Origin: Acidobacteriota bacterium | GTDB lineage: Bacteria > Acidobacteriota > Holophagae > Acanthopleuribacterales > Acanthopleuribacteraceae | NCBI GenBank assembly: GCA_002747255.1 | Contig: PDUC01000033.1 | Span: forward strand, 108,306-172,305 | Reading direction: 5' to 3' | Length of the DNA: 64,000 nucleotides | Shown: positions 55,007 to 64,000 of the stretch, in pieces | Position numbering within the stretch: the stretch's first letter is position 1 | Layout: the number at the start of each line of letters is the position of its first letter | The notes under the pieces: model-generated | The model's database searches: none | The model's input: only the letters and a program-made list of their open reading frames with translations | What the model was told of the DNA's origin: nothing | Made by a program: the position numbers and the translations under genes

Positions 55007-55894
55007 TCAATGGTTTTCCTGGTCCGTGTTTTTTCCATCAAAAAAAGGCGCGAGGATATTTTCCGACAAAACATATGTTAAGTCAGGTGTTGATTGTCTT
55101 CGCGCCTTTGTGGTTTGACCCTCACGGTACAGGTGGAGGGTCATTTTGTTCACGCCCAAATCCAGCACCATGCTTCCCGTTTGTTTTAGTTCCTGCTGAC
55201 AGGTTTCATAAGCGTCACCGGCCTGCAGGTTGAGGATTTGGTGAATGGCCTTCGCATCACACGGCCTGCCTAAGTGATCCATCCACTTGGAATCAGTAGA
55301 ACTCAGTCTGATTTCTCTTTGACCGTCTTTCAATACAATAAATTGAACTGCCGATTCGGGCACGTTCCAGATCTGTCGATCGTACCAGGTGGGTCTGTTG
55401 GTGGTGATAAAAAAATCCGTGACCGTGTGATAGACATCCGCACTGTCGCCTTGCCTGAAAAAGGCGGTGCGATAGTTTTCACCCGGTTTGCCGATGTATA
55501 AACGGGTGATTTCCCGTTCATTCCGGTCTCTCAAAACAACCAGTCTGCTCTTGGAGTCCAGCCGATAGAGGTAGTGATCTTCAACCGAGCTGGACACATA
55601 ATCGCCATAGGTAAGTGTTTCAAAGCATTTCAATAACATGTCAACATAATGGTTGTTGGCAGGCAGATGGTTATCCTGAAAACACCAGTCATGACCCTTC
55701 AACTCAAGGTAAATGCGCTCTCCGGGCAACTCCATTTCAATGAACGCAATATCCTCTTTCTGGAAGTGTTCGAAGACAAGGCGGTTGCGATTCACTTTTG
55801 CCTGCCTGCCTTTGTTTTGTTCTCGCGTTTTCATGCCAAACCAAAAGGCAGCCAGCGCGATGAGTAAGATGAAATAGACGATATTTTTTTTCAT
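55007..55894 (-). CDS. DUF4340-domain membrane-anchored protein
   Basis: This 295-residue protein has one N-terminal membrane helix (IVYFILLIALAAFWFGM) followed by a periplasmic DUF4340-like domain. FEHFQKEDIAFIEMEL, HDWCFQDNHLPANNHYVDMLLKCFETLTYG, LYRLDSKSRLVVLRD, RLYIGKPGENYRTAFF and a later VYHTVTDFF/NRPTWYDRQIW block match the family pattern. DUF4340 proteins often sit next to Gld-type ABC transporters; none is seen here. The ATG at 55894 overlaps the stop of the 66-residue gene (ATGA), confirming both. Confidence 0.75.
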   Translation of the reverse strand: MKKNIVYFILLIALAAFWFGMKTREQNKGRQAKVNRNRLVFEHFQKEDIAFIEMELPGERIYLELKGHDWCFQDNHLPANNHYVDMLLKCFETLTYGDYVSSSVEDHYLYRLDSKSRLVVLRDRNEREITRLYIGKPGENYRTAFFRQGDSADVYHTVTDFFITTNRPTWYDRQIWNVPESAVQFIVLKDGQREIRLSSTDSKWMDHLGRPCDAKAIHQILNLQAGDAYETCQQELKQTGSMVLDLGVNKMTLHLYREGQTTKARRQSTPDLTYVLSENILAPFFDGKNTDQENH

Positions 55895-56091
55895 TTCCAA
55901 CCTTTAACGCTCTCACCAGCCATAGCCCGCGTGCTGGCACACGAATTTCCATGGCCTTTTTCAAAAAAACACACTTGATCCGGCCGAACGTGAGTTTGAG
56001 CCCGGTTGACACGCGCTCTTTCGCCGAAGCTATCCATCTGGAAGACGGGCTTATATGCTGCTTTTTCGTCTGCTTTGTTGTGTTCAGGCAC
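55891..56091 (-). CDS. Small conserved-position protein of unknown function
   Basis: This 66-residue gene is supported by context. A GTG start lies five bases after AGGGGGAAACC, 17 bases beyond the stop of the synthetase/GNAT gene, and its stop overlaps the DUF4340 ATG by four bases. The product is polar and basic, with two cysteines (QVCFFEKGHGNSCAS), no signal peptide and no membrane helix. No family is recognised. It is probably part of a three-gene operon with its neighbours. Confidence 0.55.
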   Translation of the reverse strand: MPEHNKADEKAAYKPVFQMDSFGERARVNRAQTHVRPDQVCFFEKGHGNSCASTRAMAGESVKGWK

Positions 56092-56108
56092 GGTTTCCCC
56101 CTGTACCT

Positions 56109-59100
56109 TTAAAATTGAGAATACTCGTCTTCTGCCGCTTCACTATCCGGCTCGAACAGTGTTTTAACCAGACCTGAATACTGTTCCTTTGTTTTAAAGC
56201 CGAATCGATAGAAGTATTCGGGCCTGAAGAACCCGGTTGTGACATATTGGATGTGGTCGTTCTTCAACCTGTTGAACAGCTCCTTCATGAGACCTTCGCT
56301 GATGCCCTTTTGTCTGAAATGATTGGCAACAACTATTTTTTCCATGTGAACCTTATTTTGGTCAAAGACGTGGTAGAAAAGCCCGCCGATAATGAATCCC
56401 CGTTCCGATACCGCTACCAGAAATTGGTGGTCCGGTCGAAATTGCACGGGTAACTTGGCTTTCAGAAAGAGCTTGTGCAGTTTGGATATTTCTTTGGGCG
56501 AGACAGGTTCGCGAATGGAGTAAATGGCGCCGTCCAGGTCTTCCGCTTGAACCAGTAAAATGGGCTCATTGGTTTCATAATCCAGCAATTCCGCGGGAGT
56601 GGACGGCGTTAGGTGAGGATAGCCCAGCCGGGTTAGAAAATACGTATCCCTTTCCGAGATCGGCTGATATTGTCGAACTATTTTGGAAATGACGGCGTGG
56701 GCTTCAACCTTGGACATTAAACCGTTTTTCCTCTTCATGGCCAGTTCCAGGAGGCGATTTTGAATGGGCGTTTTAGTGTCTTCAAGAACGGTATGAAGGA
56801 AGAATCGCGTTCTGGTATCCGGGCTGCGTTGATGCCAGAGGTGAAGAGAATAGCCTTCGTAAAGATCATTTAACATCTGAGCTTGAGCTTCCAGTGAAGC
56901 CTTTTGGTTGATTTTGTACCAGCGGTGAAACCTTCTTATGGCGAAGGTCAGCTGCATGTTATTGAAACCTGAAGTCTTGATTTCATTGAGGAATTCGTTG
57001 AGATTTTCCAAAATGGCTTCCTTGTTCTTAATGTCCGCCTTTTGGATGAGTTCCCTTCGGAAAGATTGCAGTAATAGAAGCCCTTTGTTTTCGCCCTCAA
57101 CTGAAATGACCGCGGAGAAAAAGTACTTCCAGTTTTCATCTTCCCGCAGGAAAGGAAACGGATCTTGAATTTTTTCAATGAAATAGGTGTTAAATCTTTG
57201 AAAGAAATCCATGAACTTATCCGTGTGAACGCGTTTTGTCAACGAGATCAGCTTCGTTCCCGTTTGGTAATCGTGATAGGGAATGATGATATTTTCAGGA
57301 CCGGGCTCGGCTATCATGGTTTCGCAACCCGTTAACTTCCAGAATTGATAGTAGGCTGAAGCGGCATTCCATATAAAATAGGGCCAAAGAGAGACAAGGC
57401 GTTTCATTTTCTGATCGGTGAGATGGCGTGCCGTTCGCCGCAGGTATTTGGATAAAGTTCCATCTTCCAGAAACTCTTCGCTCCAAATACCCTGCTCGGC
57501 GTAGTAGGCGCCAAATTCTCCCACCAGCGAAGGCGATTGCTTGTTTTTTGAGCCGGCCATAATGAGCCAGTCAACTTCTTCAAGCACCTTGTCAAAAGCA
57601 ATACCCTTATTGATGTTTAAAGTGAAATCAAAGGCACCCTGGTAGCGAGTCTGCACGGAAACGCGATAGGTTGATTTCTTTTGAAGTGTTCTCAAATGAC
57701 TGATCCAAATACCGCCAGGCAGAATGTCATTTAAATCAATAAGTCGACGGTTGGTCAAAAGAAACAGGGTTTCTTTCAAAAGAGGCGTCTTTTTGATGAC
57801 CTCTGTCAAGCGTAAACGGTCTTTTTCGTCAATGTCTTCATAAAAGGAAAGCGCGTCTTCCCATGTGTACTCCTTTTTGACATGATGGCGAACCGCGATC
57901 TGTTGATTGGGGTTCAGCCAGGTTCTAAAACCGGTCTGCAGTTTTTTTCGGGCTTTTAGCGCCATTTGAGCCAGACCTTGATGGTGTTTGGCCAGTTGAT
58001 AGGAGACCAGTGTGCGGCGAATTTGCTTGTAGGTCGATGGATGGTGAATGCCGAATTCTGTCAGCAAATTGATCAGAGAGACAAGAGCTGTTTGTTCGAT
58101 ATCTTCATCCTCTTTTAGTAAACGCACTTTTCGATCGATGATTTCCTTGTAAGCCAGCATGGTCTGTTCACCGGAAACATGTTCCACCAGCGTCAGAATT
58201 GTCCGGTTGTCGAGGATATCGGCATTGTGTTCGAGATAGGCTTTAAGGATGTAAAAGACTTCATCGGCATGTGCAACCGAAAGGGCCTTAACCAGCATTT
58301 TACGTCTAATGGCCAGGTGGCTGGTCATTTGCGGCCTGTAAAACAGAAATTTGACAATCTCAAATTCCGTATGCTTGGTTCCAATCAGAACCATTTGCAG
58401 ATATTCAAGACCGTTGAGCGCAAGAATGGCATCTTCCGATTGCAAGAGTCTGATGGCTAAGTGAATTCCCAAGCTCGATTTCTCTTTGTGTTTCAACATC
58501 TTTTTCAGGTGACTGTCAACTTGATCTGCTTCAGACCCGCAGATAGTTTGACCTGAGGAGTACACATAGTGAATGTGCTTTTTCTTGCGTATGTTGCGCT
58601 GCCATTGCAGAATGCTTCTGCCGCAGAAAGAGTACAGACTTTCATTGCCGCACCACAACAGCGGGTTGACCAGTAAAGCCTGAAAATCGAAAAAGTGCTG
58701 ATCGAACCTGTAGACATAATCACCGACTCGCATAGCGTCATAACGCTGCCTGTCCGGGGACGATTCATCCAGCTCGTCTTCGCCTTCAATTGGTTCGGCT
58801 TTCTGGACGACCAGATGCAGGTTGTGCTTTTCAATTTTCAGACCCGTTTCATCCGCCTGGATATCCCTGTTGAGAATCCCTTTTTGAATGAGAAACCAGT
58901 TGGGAATGCGCACTTCCACGTCGTCAATCATCAGCGGGTAGTAGAGTTTCTCGTACATGGTTTCTATTATCGAGCAGAAGTTCTTTTCAATGGTGCCCCT
59001 TTTAAAGGTGTTCTTGGGCGTTAATTCCCCGTATTCAGCGCTAATTTCCCGGTCAATTAAACGAAAGTCCAAAATGCGCTCATAAGGCGAGAGGAAGCGG

Positions 59101-60971
59101 TTGACGGTTACGACAACAGAGGAAAAAAACTCCTGTACCTGTTCCTTCGACATATCAAGATCGGTTTTGTCTTGATTGGGGTATATTAAAACGGTGTTGT
59201 AAGGGCGATGATCGCCCACCAGAAAGACCTGGCCCACTTCTTCATAATCCCTGAACAGATTCTCGATTTTCTGAGGCGCAACGGTCTCGCCCTTGACGTT
59301 TTTGTAAATTTCCTTCTTGCGGTCGATGATTTCAAGACAATTCATTTTGTCTTGTTTCATGATGTCACCGGTGGGCAGCCAGCCGTCCGGCAAAAAGGAG
59401 GCTTCACCAAGGTGATAATAACCCATGGTGACATAAGGACCGCGGATAAGCAGTTCACCGTCATCTGCCAGTTTAATTTCTATTCCCGGCAGGGCTTTGC
59501 CCAGAGAATTAGGTCTGTATTCTCCTGGCGGAGTCATGGTTATGCCGCCAGTTGCCTCGGTCATACCAAATCCACTCATCAATTCAACGCCGTTTTGTTG
59601 AAAGAAATGGAAGATATCGGGTGGTAAATAACCGGCAGCCGAGAGGCCCCACTTCAGAGATCCGCCCGTTGCTTCATTCAAAGCCTGCTTGATTTCATCG
59701 GCTTGAGCCAATTCCAGGTTGACTGTACTTGAAATCAGTTCGTAAAGCTGAATCCACTTCCTCGGGATGCTGATGAAAACGGTTGGTTTCGTCTGCCGCA
59801 TGTTGGATACCATGGTTTTGACCGATGGGTTTTCCATAAAGGTGTATTCCGCGACCCAGAACAACGAACCTGTCATTTCAAAAAAACGACCGAAGGTGTG
59901 AAAAAGCGGAAGATAACACAGAAAGCGGTCGCGGGGGCCAATTTGCGGAATAGCCAGGGCCCGGCAGAATCTCTTGTAGATCATGTTGAGGTGATTGAAC
60001 ATAATCCCCTTGGGCTCTCCGGTGGTACCCGAAGTGTACATGACACTGGCCAGCGTTTCCAGATCCACATCCAGAGGGACTTCCACTGCCGGCTTATCCG
60101 GTAACACAAAGGGCACGACCCATGAATCCGCTGTGGTTCCTGGCAGAAAAACCACTTTGTCGAGTAAGTTCAACTCGGGTTTAACAATCTTGATTTTTTC
60201 AAGCAAGACTGAATCGGAAACAAACAGCATTCGGGTCTCGGTTTGCTTCAAAATAAAGGATATGTGTTCGGGAGTCGAGTTGGCGGGAATCATGATGTTG
60301 ACGCGTCCGGAAAAGAGACAGGCCAGGTCCAGTAAAGCCATGGTTGGGCTGTTCTTCATGAGGAATGAAATTTTCATGGACTTGTCGGGTAATTGTTCAT
60401 TCAGAAAGGCCTGCATTTTGAGAATGAGATGATGGGCTTTCTTCCAGGAAATAAGCGTTTCCTTGGTTCCCTTCAGGGTTCTGAACAGAGTCTTGTCTTT
60501 GTACTGTCTTGCGTTGCGAGAGAAGAGCGTTTGCAGCGAAAACCGGCTGGCTTTAACAAGCTCGAGAATAAGCGGTTCCCATTTTTTCTGACCGTAAATT
60601 CGGATTCTGAAGGAAGGTGTCCGCAGAAAATCGAGATAGTGATGAGCCAGACTTTTCAGCCCGGGAAGACCGGGATCGGCCTGGAGTGAGGAGGCAATGA
60701 ATTCTCCTAGTTTGAAACAGGAGACAGTAGGCAGTGTTTTTCCCAGTGGTTTGGCGACGCCTTTTTGTAAAAACAGGGATAAAACGCTTTCCCAGCTTTG
60801 GATGGCTTTCAAATTCCATTTGTCAGAAGAAGACTCCATTTTAATCAGCTTCGCGAAGGTTTTTGAAATGCTTTTCAGCTCCTTTTTGCTGAAGCCATCG
60901 GTTTGAGAAGAAAGCCTCTCCCGCAATTCTTTAAACCGTTCTTTTTGGTTTGCGTTGCTGTCTGAAATCAT
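56109..60971 (-). CDS. 1620-residue acyl-CoA synthetase fused to C-terminal GNAT acetyltransferase
   Basis: This giant cytoplasmic protein starts with a helical region. An AMP-forming acyl-CoA synthetase follows at about residues 140-650: the MYTSGTTGEPKG P-loop near 315, GFGMTEATGGI near 465, the GD in PTGDIMKQD and DRKKEIYKNVKGETVAP near 545, as in long-chain fatty acyl-CoA ligases. About 800 residues with no family I recognise follow. One segment there, EPGPENIIIPYHDY...TKLISLTKR, faintly resembles a phosphotransferase-type loop. The last 110 residues are a GNAT acetyltransferase (VVANHFRQKGISEGLM). It may activate an acid and pass the acyl group on. Confidence 0.75.
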   Translation of the reverse strand: MISDSNANQKERFKELRERLSSQTDGFSKKELKSISKTFAKLIKMESSSDKWNLKAIQSWESVLSLFLQKGVAKPLGKTLPTVSCFKLGEFIASSLQADPGLPGLKSLAHHYLDFLRTPSFRIRIYGQKKWEPLILELVKASRFSLQTLFSRNARQYKDKTLFRTLKGTKETLISWKKAHHLILKMQAFLNEQLPDKSMKISFLMKNSPTMALLDLACLFSGRVNIMIPANSTPEHISFILKQTETRMLFVSDSVLLEKIKIVKPELNLLDKVVFLPGTTADSWVVPFVLPDKPAVEVPLDVDLETLASVMYTSGTTGEPKGIMFNHLNMIYKRFCRALAIPQIGPRDRFLCYLPLFHTFGRFFEMTGSLFWVAEYTFMENPSVKTMVSNMRQTKPTVFISIPRKWIQLYELISSTVNLELAQADEIKQALNEATGGSLKWGLSAAGYLPPDIFHFFQQNGVELMSGFGMTEATGGITMTPPGEYRPNSLGKALPGIEIKLADDGELLIRGPYVTMGYYHLGEASFLPDGWLPTGDIMKQDKMNCLEIIDRKKEIYKNVKGETVAPQKIENLFRDYEEVGQVFLVGDHRPYNTVLIYPNQDKTDLDMSKEQVQEFFSSVVVTVNRFLSPYERILDFRLIDREISAEYGELTPKNTFKRGTIEKNFCSIIETMYEKLYYPLMIDDVEVRIPNWFLIQKGILNRDIQADETGLKIEKHNLHLVVQKAEPIEGEDELDESSPDRQRYDAMRVGDYVYRFDQHFFDFQALLVNPLLWCGNESLYSFCGRSILQWQRNIRKKKHIHYVYSSGQTICGSEADQVDSHLKKMLKHKEKSSLGIHLAIRLLQSEDAILALNGLEYLQMVLIGTKHTEFEIVKFLFYRPQMTSHLAIRRKMLVKALSVAHADEVFYILKAYLEHNADILDNRTILTLVEHVSGEQTMLAYKEIIDRKVRLLKEDEDIEQTALVSLINLLTEFGIHHPSTYKQIRRTLVSYQLAKHHQGLAQMALKARKKLQTGFRTWLNPNQQIAVRHHVKKEYTWEDALSFYEDIDEKDRLRLTEVIKKTPLLKETLFLLTNRRLIDLNDILPGGIWISHLRTLQKKSTYRVSVQTRYQGAFDFTLNINKGIAFDKVLEEVDWLIMAGSKNKQSPSLVGEFGAYYAEQGIWSEEFLEDGTLSKYLRRTARHLTDQKMKRLVSLWPYFIWNAASAYYQFWKLTGCETMIAEPGPENIIIPYHDYQTGTKLISLTKRVHTDKFMDFFQRFNTYFIEKIQDPFPFLREDENWKYFFSAVISVEGENKGLLLLQSFRRELIQKADIKNKEAILENLNEFLNEIKTSGFNNMQLTFAIRRFHRWYKINQKASLEAQAQMLNDLYEGYSLHLWHQRSPDTRTRFFLHTVLEDTKTPIQNRLLELAMKRKNGLMSKVEAHAVISKIVRQYQPISERDTYFLTRLGYPHLTPSTPAELLDYETNEPILLVQAEDLDGAIYSIREPVSPKEISKLHKLFLKAKLPVQFRPDHQFLVAVSERGFIIGGLFYHVFDQNKVHMEKIVVANHFRQKGISEGLMKELFNRLKNDHIQYVTTGFFRPEYFYRFGFKTKEQYSGLVKTLFEPDSEAAEDEYSQF

Positions 60972-61251
60972 TTTCTCCCCCTGTGTGGTGTTTGAGTGCA
61001 GATCGTGAAATCAATGGGTCCACGCCATGCAACTCGACAAGTTTTACTTGCGAATTCCGAATGAATGGAGTTGCCATGTCCCGTGTTTCGATCACTTACC
61101 GACAGACCATCTAATTTATCGTGAAAAGAGAAGTTTTTCCAGCAAATATCTGAATTTATCCGCCCTGTTGAATCGTCGTTCTAAATGTTGCCAAACAAGG
61201 GAACTTGCGTTAAGATCGACTGGTCTTAAAAAAAGCAAAGGAAAGCGATCG

Positions 61252-63705
61252 ATGCAAAGCAAATTCAGGCTAAAACCGTCACAGTTAAAACGCAAAATCA
61301 GTCAAGGAGAGTTGAACTTCAGCAAGACGACAGAAGTTAAGCCTCTAGAAGGTGTCATAGGGCAGGAGCGCGCTGTCCAGGCCATTGAGTTCGGTCTCAA
61401 CATGAATGCCTCGGGCTACAATATTTTCGTAACGGGAATCGAGGGAACAGGTAAGTCGACAATCGTCAACAAACTCGTCAAAAAGAATGCCGCCAGGCAG
61501 GACATATCGACAGACTGGTGCATGGTCAATAATTTCAAGGACTCCTACAAACCCAAGGTCATCGCTCTGCCAGCCGGTGAAGCGGCTGGTTTTTCAAAGA
61601 CCATGGCAAAGTTGATTCGTAATTTGCGGATCGAACTTCCCAAAGCCTTTCAAGACGCCACCTTTCAGGATCGTCAGAGGCAAATTCAGGAACAGTACAA
61701 CGACAAGCAGCGCGTGATTTACACCCGTTTGGAGGAAATGGCCGCGCGGAAAGATATGCGGCTGCAAAAAACACCGGTCGGTTTTCAAAGCATCCCTCTG
61801 GTTAACGGCAAACCCCTGACTCAGAAAGATTTCGCGGAACTGTCCGATCAGCAGAAACAGAAAATCCACAAAGACACAGATGAATTTCGCAAAGAAATGG
61901 AAATCGCCTTTCCAGAGTTAAACCGTCTCAACAGGGAATTGAGACTTGAGCTGGATAAGCTTTTTCAGGAAGTTTCCAACATGGTGATCGATGCCAGTTT
62001 CAGACGCCTGAGAAAACACTTCTCCAAATGCGAAACCGTACTCCATTTTCTCGATGAAGTAAAAACAGACTTACTGGAAAATCTGGGAGCCTTTATCAAT
62101 CAGGACGAAAAGAGCAAGAGTGACCAACAGGAAAACGACGGGGATTCCCCCCAGCCACCTGTCGATTTCTTTAAACGCTATCAAGTGAACCTGCTGGTGG
62201 ATCGCACGGGGGAAAAGGGCGCGCCTGTCGTTTTTGAAACCAATCCAACCTATGTCAATCTCTTCGGCCAAATTGAGAAGAGGGCTTTCATGGGTACCCT
62301 GACAACCGACTTCACCATGGTGCAGGCCGGTTCCATGCTTCAGGCCAACGGTGGATACCTCATTCTGGAAATTCTTTCGGTTTTGCAGAACCCCTTCGTT
62401 TGGGATTCGCTGAAGCGCGCGCTGCAGAATAAGGAACTCAAAATTGAAGACACACCCGCCATGATGGGTTTTGGAACCGCGTCCCTGCGTCCCCAGCCCA
62501 TTCCTCTGGATGTGAAAGTGGTTCTGCTCGGCAGTTACAACCTGTTCCACCTGTTGCAAAACCACGACCCAAAATTTAACAAGATCTTTAAAATACGGGC
62601 GGATTTCGATCACGAAGTGAAATTAACCGCCCAAACGCTGAAACAGTACAGCGCGTTTATCGCACGGGTCTGCAAGGAAGAAGCGTTAAATCCGCTGACA
62701 GTGCAAGCCGTTACCAAAGTGATAGAATGGACCGATTCCTCCAAGAAATCCAAACTGTCGCTAAAATTCGGGCCGGTTATGGCCATTTTAAGGGAAGCGC
62801 ATTACTGGTCTGTAAAAGAAGGTGCCCAACTGGTGGACGAGAACCACGTTGCCAAAGCCATCGCGGAACATCGCTTCAGGTACAACTTGTACGAAGAAAA
62901 AGTCCAGGAATCCTACACCGACGAAAGCCTGCTGGTGGACGTGGATGGAGCCGTAACGGGTCAAATTAACGGCCTGGCCGTTTACCAGATTGGGGATCTC
63001 AAATTTGGAAGGCCTTCCAGGATTACGGCTGAAACCTTTATGGGTAAACACGGAATTGTCAACATCGAGCGTGAATCGAAACTAAGCGGTAAAACCCATG
63101 ATAAAGGTGTGCTGATTCTCTCCGGTTACCTGGGACGAACTTTCGCGCAAAACTATCCGCTGAGCGTCAGCATCAGCATTACATTTGAACAAAACTACGG
63201 CGGGGTCGATGGCGACAGCGCCTCGTCAACCGAACTCTACGCCATTTTGTCCAGCCTCTCAGGTATTCCGTTAAAACAGGGTATTGCCGTAACGGGTTCT
63301 GTCAACCAGAAAGGGGAAATTCAACCCATAGGAGGCGTCAACGAGAAGATAGAAGGCTTTTATGAAGTATGCAAAGTGAAAGGGCTCACAGGCAGTCAGG
63401 GCGTGATGATCCCCGCAAAGAATGTTCAGAATCTGTCGTTAAACGATGAAGTCATCGAGGCCGTGGAGAAGAAGCAATTCCACATCTATGCCATTACAAC
63501 GGTGGAAGAAGGCATGCAGGTGCTGACCGGTGTCAAAACGGGTCGCAGAACCAAAACAGGCCTTTTCACCGTGAACTCCACCTTCTACAAAGTGGAAGAC
63601 AAGCTGAAACACTTCCTGAGAAGGGGATACCAGCTCAAGAAGGAATTCGAAGCAGAGCGCAAGCCAAGAACAGGGAAGAAGACGGCTGTCAGGAAGGATA
63701 CTTAA
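61252..63705 (+). CDS. LonB-type ATP-dependent protease
   Basis: This 817-residue protein is a Lon-family protease of the LonB/AAA_32 kind. A Walker A GIEGTGKSTIV is near residue 70, with a helical coiled insertion at about 130-290 and a Walker-B-like GGYLILEIL. The Lon peptidase domain shows catalytic Ser in DGDSASSTEL and Lys in GGVNEKIEGF. No transmembrane region is seen, so it is cytosolic. The ATG at 61252 follows AAGGAAAG; the open frame reaches back to 61027 but that part has no Lon-like sequence. The gene is divergent from the synthetase/GNAT gene. Confidence 0.9.
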   Translation: MQSKFRLKPSQLKRKISQGELNFSKTTEVKPLEGVIGQERAVQAIEFGLNMNASGYNIFVTGIEGTGKSTIVNKLVKKNAARQDISTDWCMVNNFKDSYKPKVIALPAGEAAGFSKTMAKLIRNLRIELPKAFQDATFQDRQRQIQEQYNDKQRVIYTRLEEMAARKDMRLQKTPVGFQSIPLVNGKPLTQKDFAELSDQQKQKIHKDTDEFRKEMEIAFPELNRLNRELRLELDKLFQEVSNMVIDASFRRLRKHFSKCETVLHFLDEVKTDLLENLGAFINQDEKSKSDQQENDGDSPQPPVDFFKRYQVNLLVDRTGEKGAPVVFETNPTYVNLFGQIEKRAFMGTLTTDFTMVQAGSMLQANGGYLILEILSVLQNPFVWDSLKRALQNKELKIEDTPAMMGFGTASLRPQPIPLDVKVVLLGSYNLFHLLQNHDPKFNKIFKIRADFDHEVKLTAQTLKQYSAFIARVCKEEALNPLTVQAVTKVIEWTDSSKKSKLSLKFGPVMAILREAHYWSVKEGAQLVDENHVAKAIAEHRFRYNLYEEKVQESYTDESLLVDVDGAVTGQINGLAVYQIGDLKFGRPSRITAETFMGKHGIVNIERESKLSGKTHDKGVLILSGYLGRTFAQNYPLSVSISITFEQNYGGVDGDSASSTELYAILSSLSGIPLKQGIAVTGSVNQKGEIQPIGGVNEKIEGFYEVCKVKGLTGSQGVMIPAKNVQNLSLNDEVIEAVEKKQFHIYAITTVEEGMQVLTGVKTGRRTKTGLFTVNSTFYKVEDKLKHFLRRGYQLKKEFEAERKPRTGKKTAVRKDT

Positions 63706-63753
63706 AGGTTTCAATCTTCAGAAGTTCTCTTTGGGTTAGCTGTGATTCCTGTA

Positions 63754-63782
63754 GGGAAAGGCCGTCTCTGGCAGCCTTTCCC
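63754..63782. terminator. Hairpin between convergent LonB gene and edge gene
   Basis: Nine-base perfect arms GGGAAAGGC/GCCTTTCCC flank an 11-base loop, without a T-run. It lies 48 bases after the LonB stop and 82 bases before the edge gene stop. Confidence 0.5.
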
Positions 63783-63863
63783 TTGGATGGTGAGTCAAAC
63801 TGAATGGGTGCATGTAAGAGAATGCTGGACGTTCTTGTTACTGGAAATGCCGGTTTTACTAAA

Positions 63864-64000
63864 CTAGGGGACGCATGGTGTGGGGTCGTCCAGGTTGATG
63901 AACAGGAAATCCCGAACATCGACCAACCCATCGCCATTGGGGTCATCATTGATACCCTGACGCCAATGTTGAATCAAAAGCCACAGGTCTTCCAGTGAAT
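63864..64000 (-). CDS. C-terminal end of a gene with dockerin-like tail (truncated by window edge)
   Basis: Read on the minus strand from the right edge, the last 45 codons before a TAG at 63864-63866 encode LEDLWLLIQHW, then DDPNGDGLVDVRDFLFINLD and a short Pro-rich end. This is the same pattern as the C-terminus of the SBBP protein at 51060-51205 (DLWML, DPSGDGVIDVRDFLFINMDDP). The Asp-x-Asn/Gly-x-Asp loop suggests a dockerin-like calcium module. The rest of the gene is outside the window, so the main domains are unknown. Confidence 0.75.
   Translation of the reverse strand, partial: SLEDLWLLIQHWRQGINDDPNGDGLVDVRDFLFINLDDPTPCVP

Noticed and set aside
61027-61251. 75-residue N-terminal extension of the LonB protein
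   Set aside because: No Lon-like sequence, and AAGGAAAG marks the ATG at 61252.

Overview
The window comes from the chromosome of a Gram-negative, aerobically respiring bacterium. It carries genes for lipopolysaccharide precursors (hldD and kdsC), an OmpW-type outer-membrane protein, PlsB, and the tail of an alternative complex III (ActC-ActF) cluster. The large signalling proteins, an MglA-type GTPase, a tricorn-type protease, a beta-propeller-repeat protein and dockerin-like C-termini fit lineages such as Acidobacteriota or Myxococcota-like groups. I cannot fix the phylum from sequence alone. I saw no rRNA, CRISPR array, insertion sequence or prophage. Most genes are housekeeping genes on both strands.

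Layout. Positions 1-3040 hold the 3' end of the act respiratory cluster, closed by a terminator. Positions 3138-8837 hold hldD, a DUF455 ferritin-like protein, coaX, a long ThyX-like protein and a DUF1460 cell-wall amidase-like protein. Positions 8994-13762 hold a two-gene signalling unit: a PilZ-PilZ-Ser/Thr kinase with a long helical tail, overlapped by a protein with a degenerate HD-like domain. Positions 13798-20778 hold glycan genes: a GT4, then a GT-C-like membrane protein, a GT2 and an AsnB-type amidotransferase. Positions 20934-29140 hold ispDF-plsB, a SpoIID-like protein, a hydrolase and a thioredoxin-TPR protein. Positions 29494-34969 hold a D-cysteine desulfhydrase-like enzyme, monomeric isocitrate dehydrogenase, and a histidine-phosphatase-like/yidD/xerC operon.

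Positions 35208-37587 hold kdsC, ddl, an HU/IHF-like gene, merR and tRNA-Pro(GGG). Positions 38307-43889 hold an RRM protein, rplI with a leader hairpin, sthA, a small membrane ORF, a His-rich OB-fold protein, ompW and mscS. Positions 43992-48011 hold a GTPase-PAS-degenerate-kinase fusion and a large Rossmann protein. Positions 48347-54671 hold a secreted SBBP-repeat protein with a dockerin-like tail and a tricorn-like protease. Positions 55007-63705 hold a three-gene unit (a 1620-residue acyl-CoA synthetase/GNAT fusion, a 66-residue protein and a DUF4340 protein) and a LonB-type protease. At the right edge a truncated minus-strand gene ends in the same dockerin-like tail as the SBBP protein.

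The least ordinary parts are the kinase/dead-HD pair, the GTPase fusion with a degraded histidine-kinase tail, the synthetase/GNAT operon with an overlooked small gene, and the shared C-terminal module in two separate genes. All functional calls come from motif recognition by eye; no database search was run.
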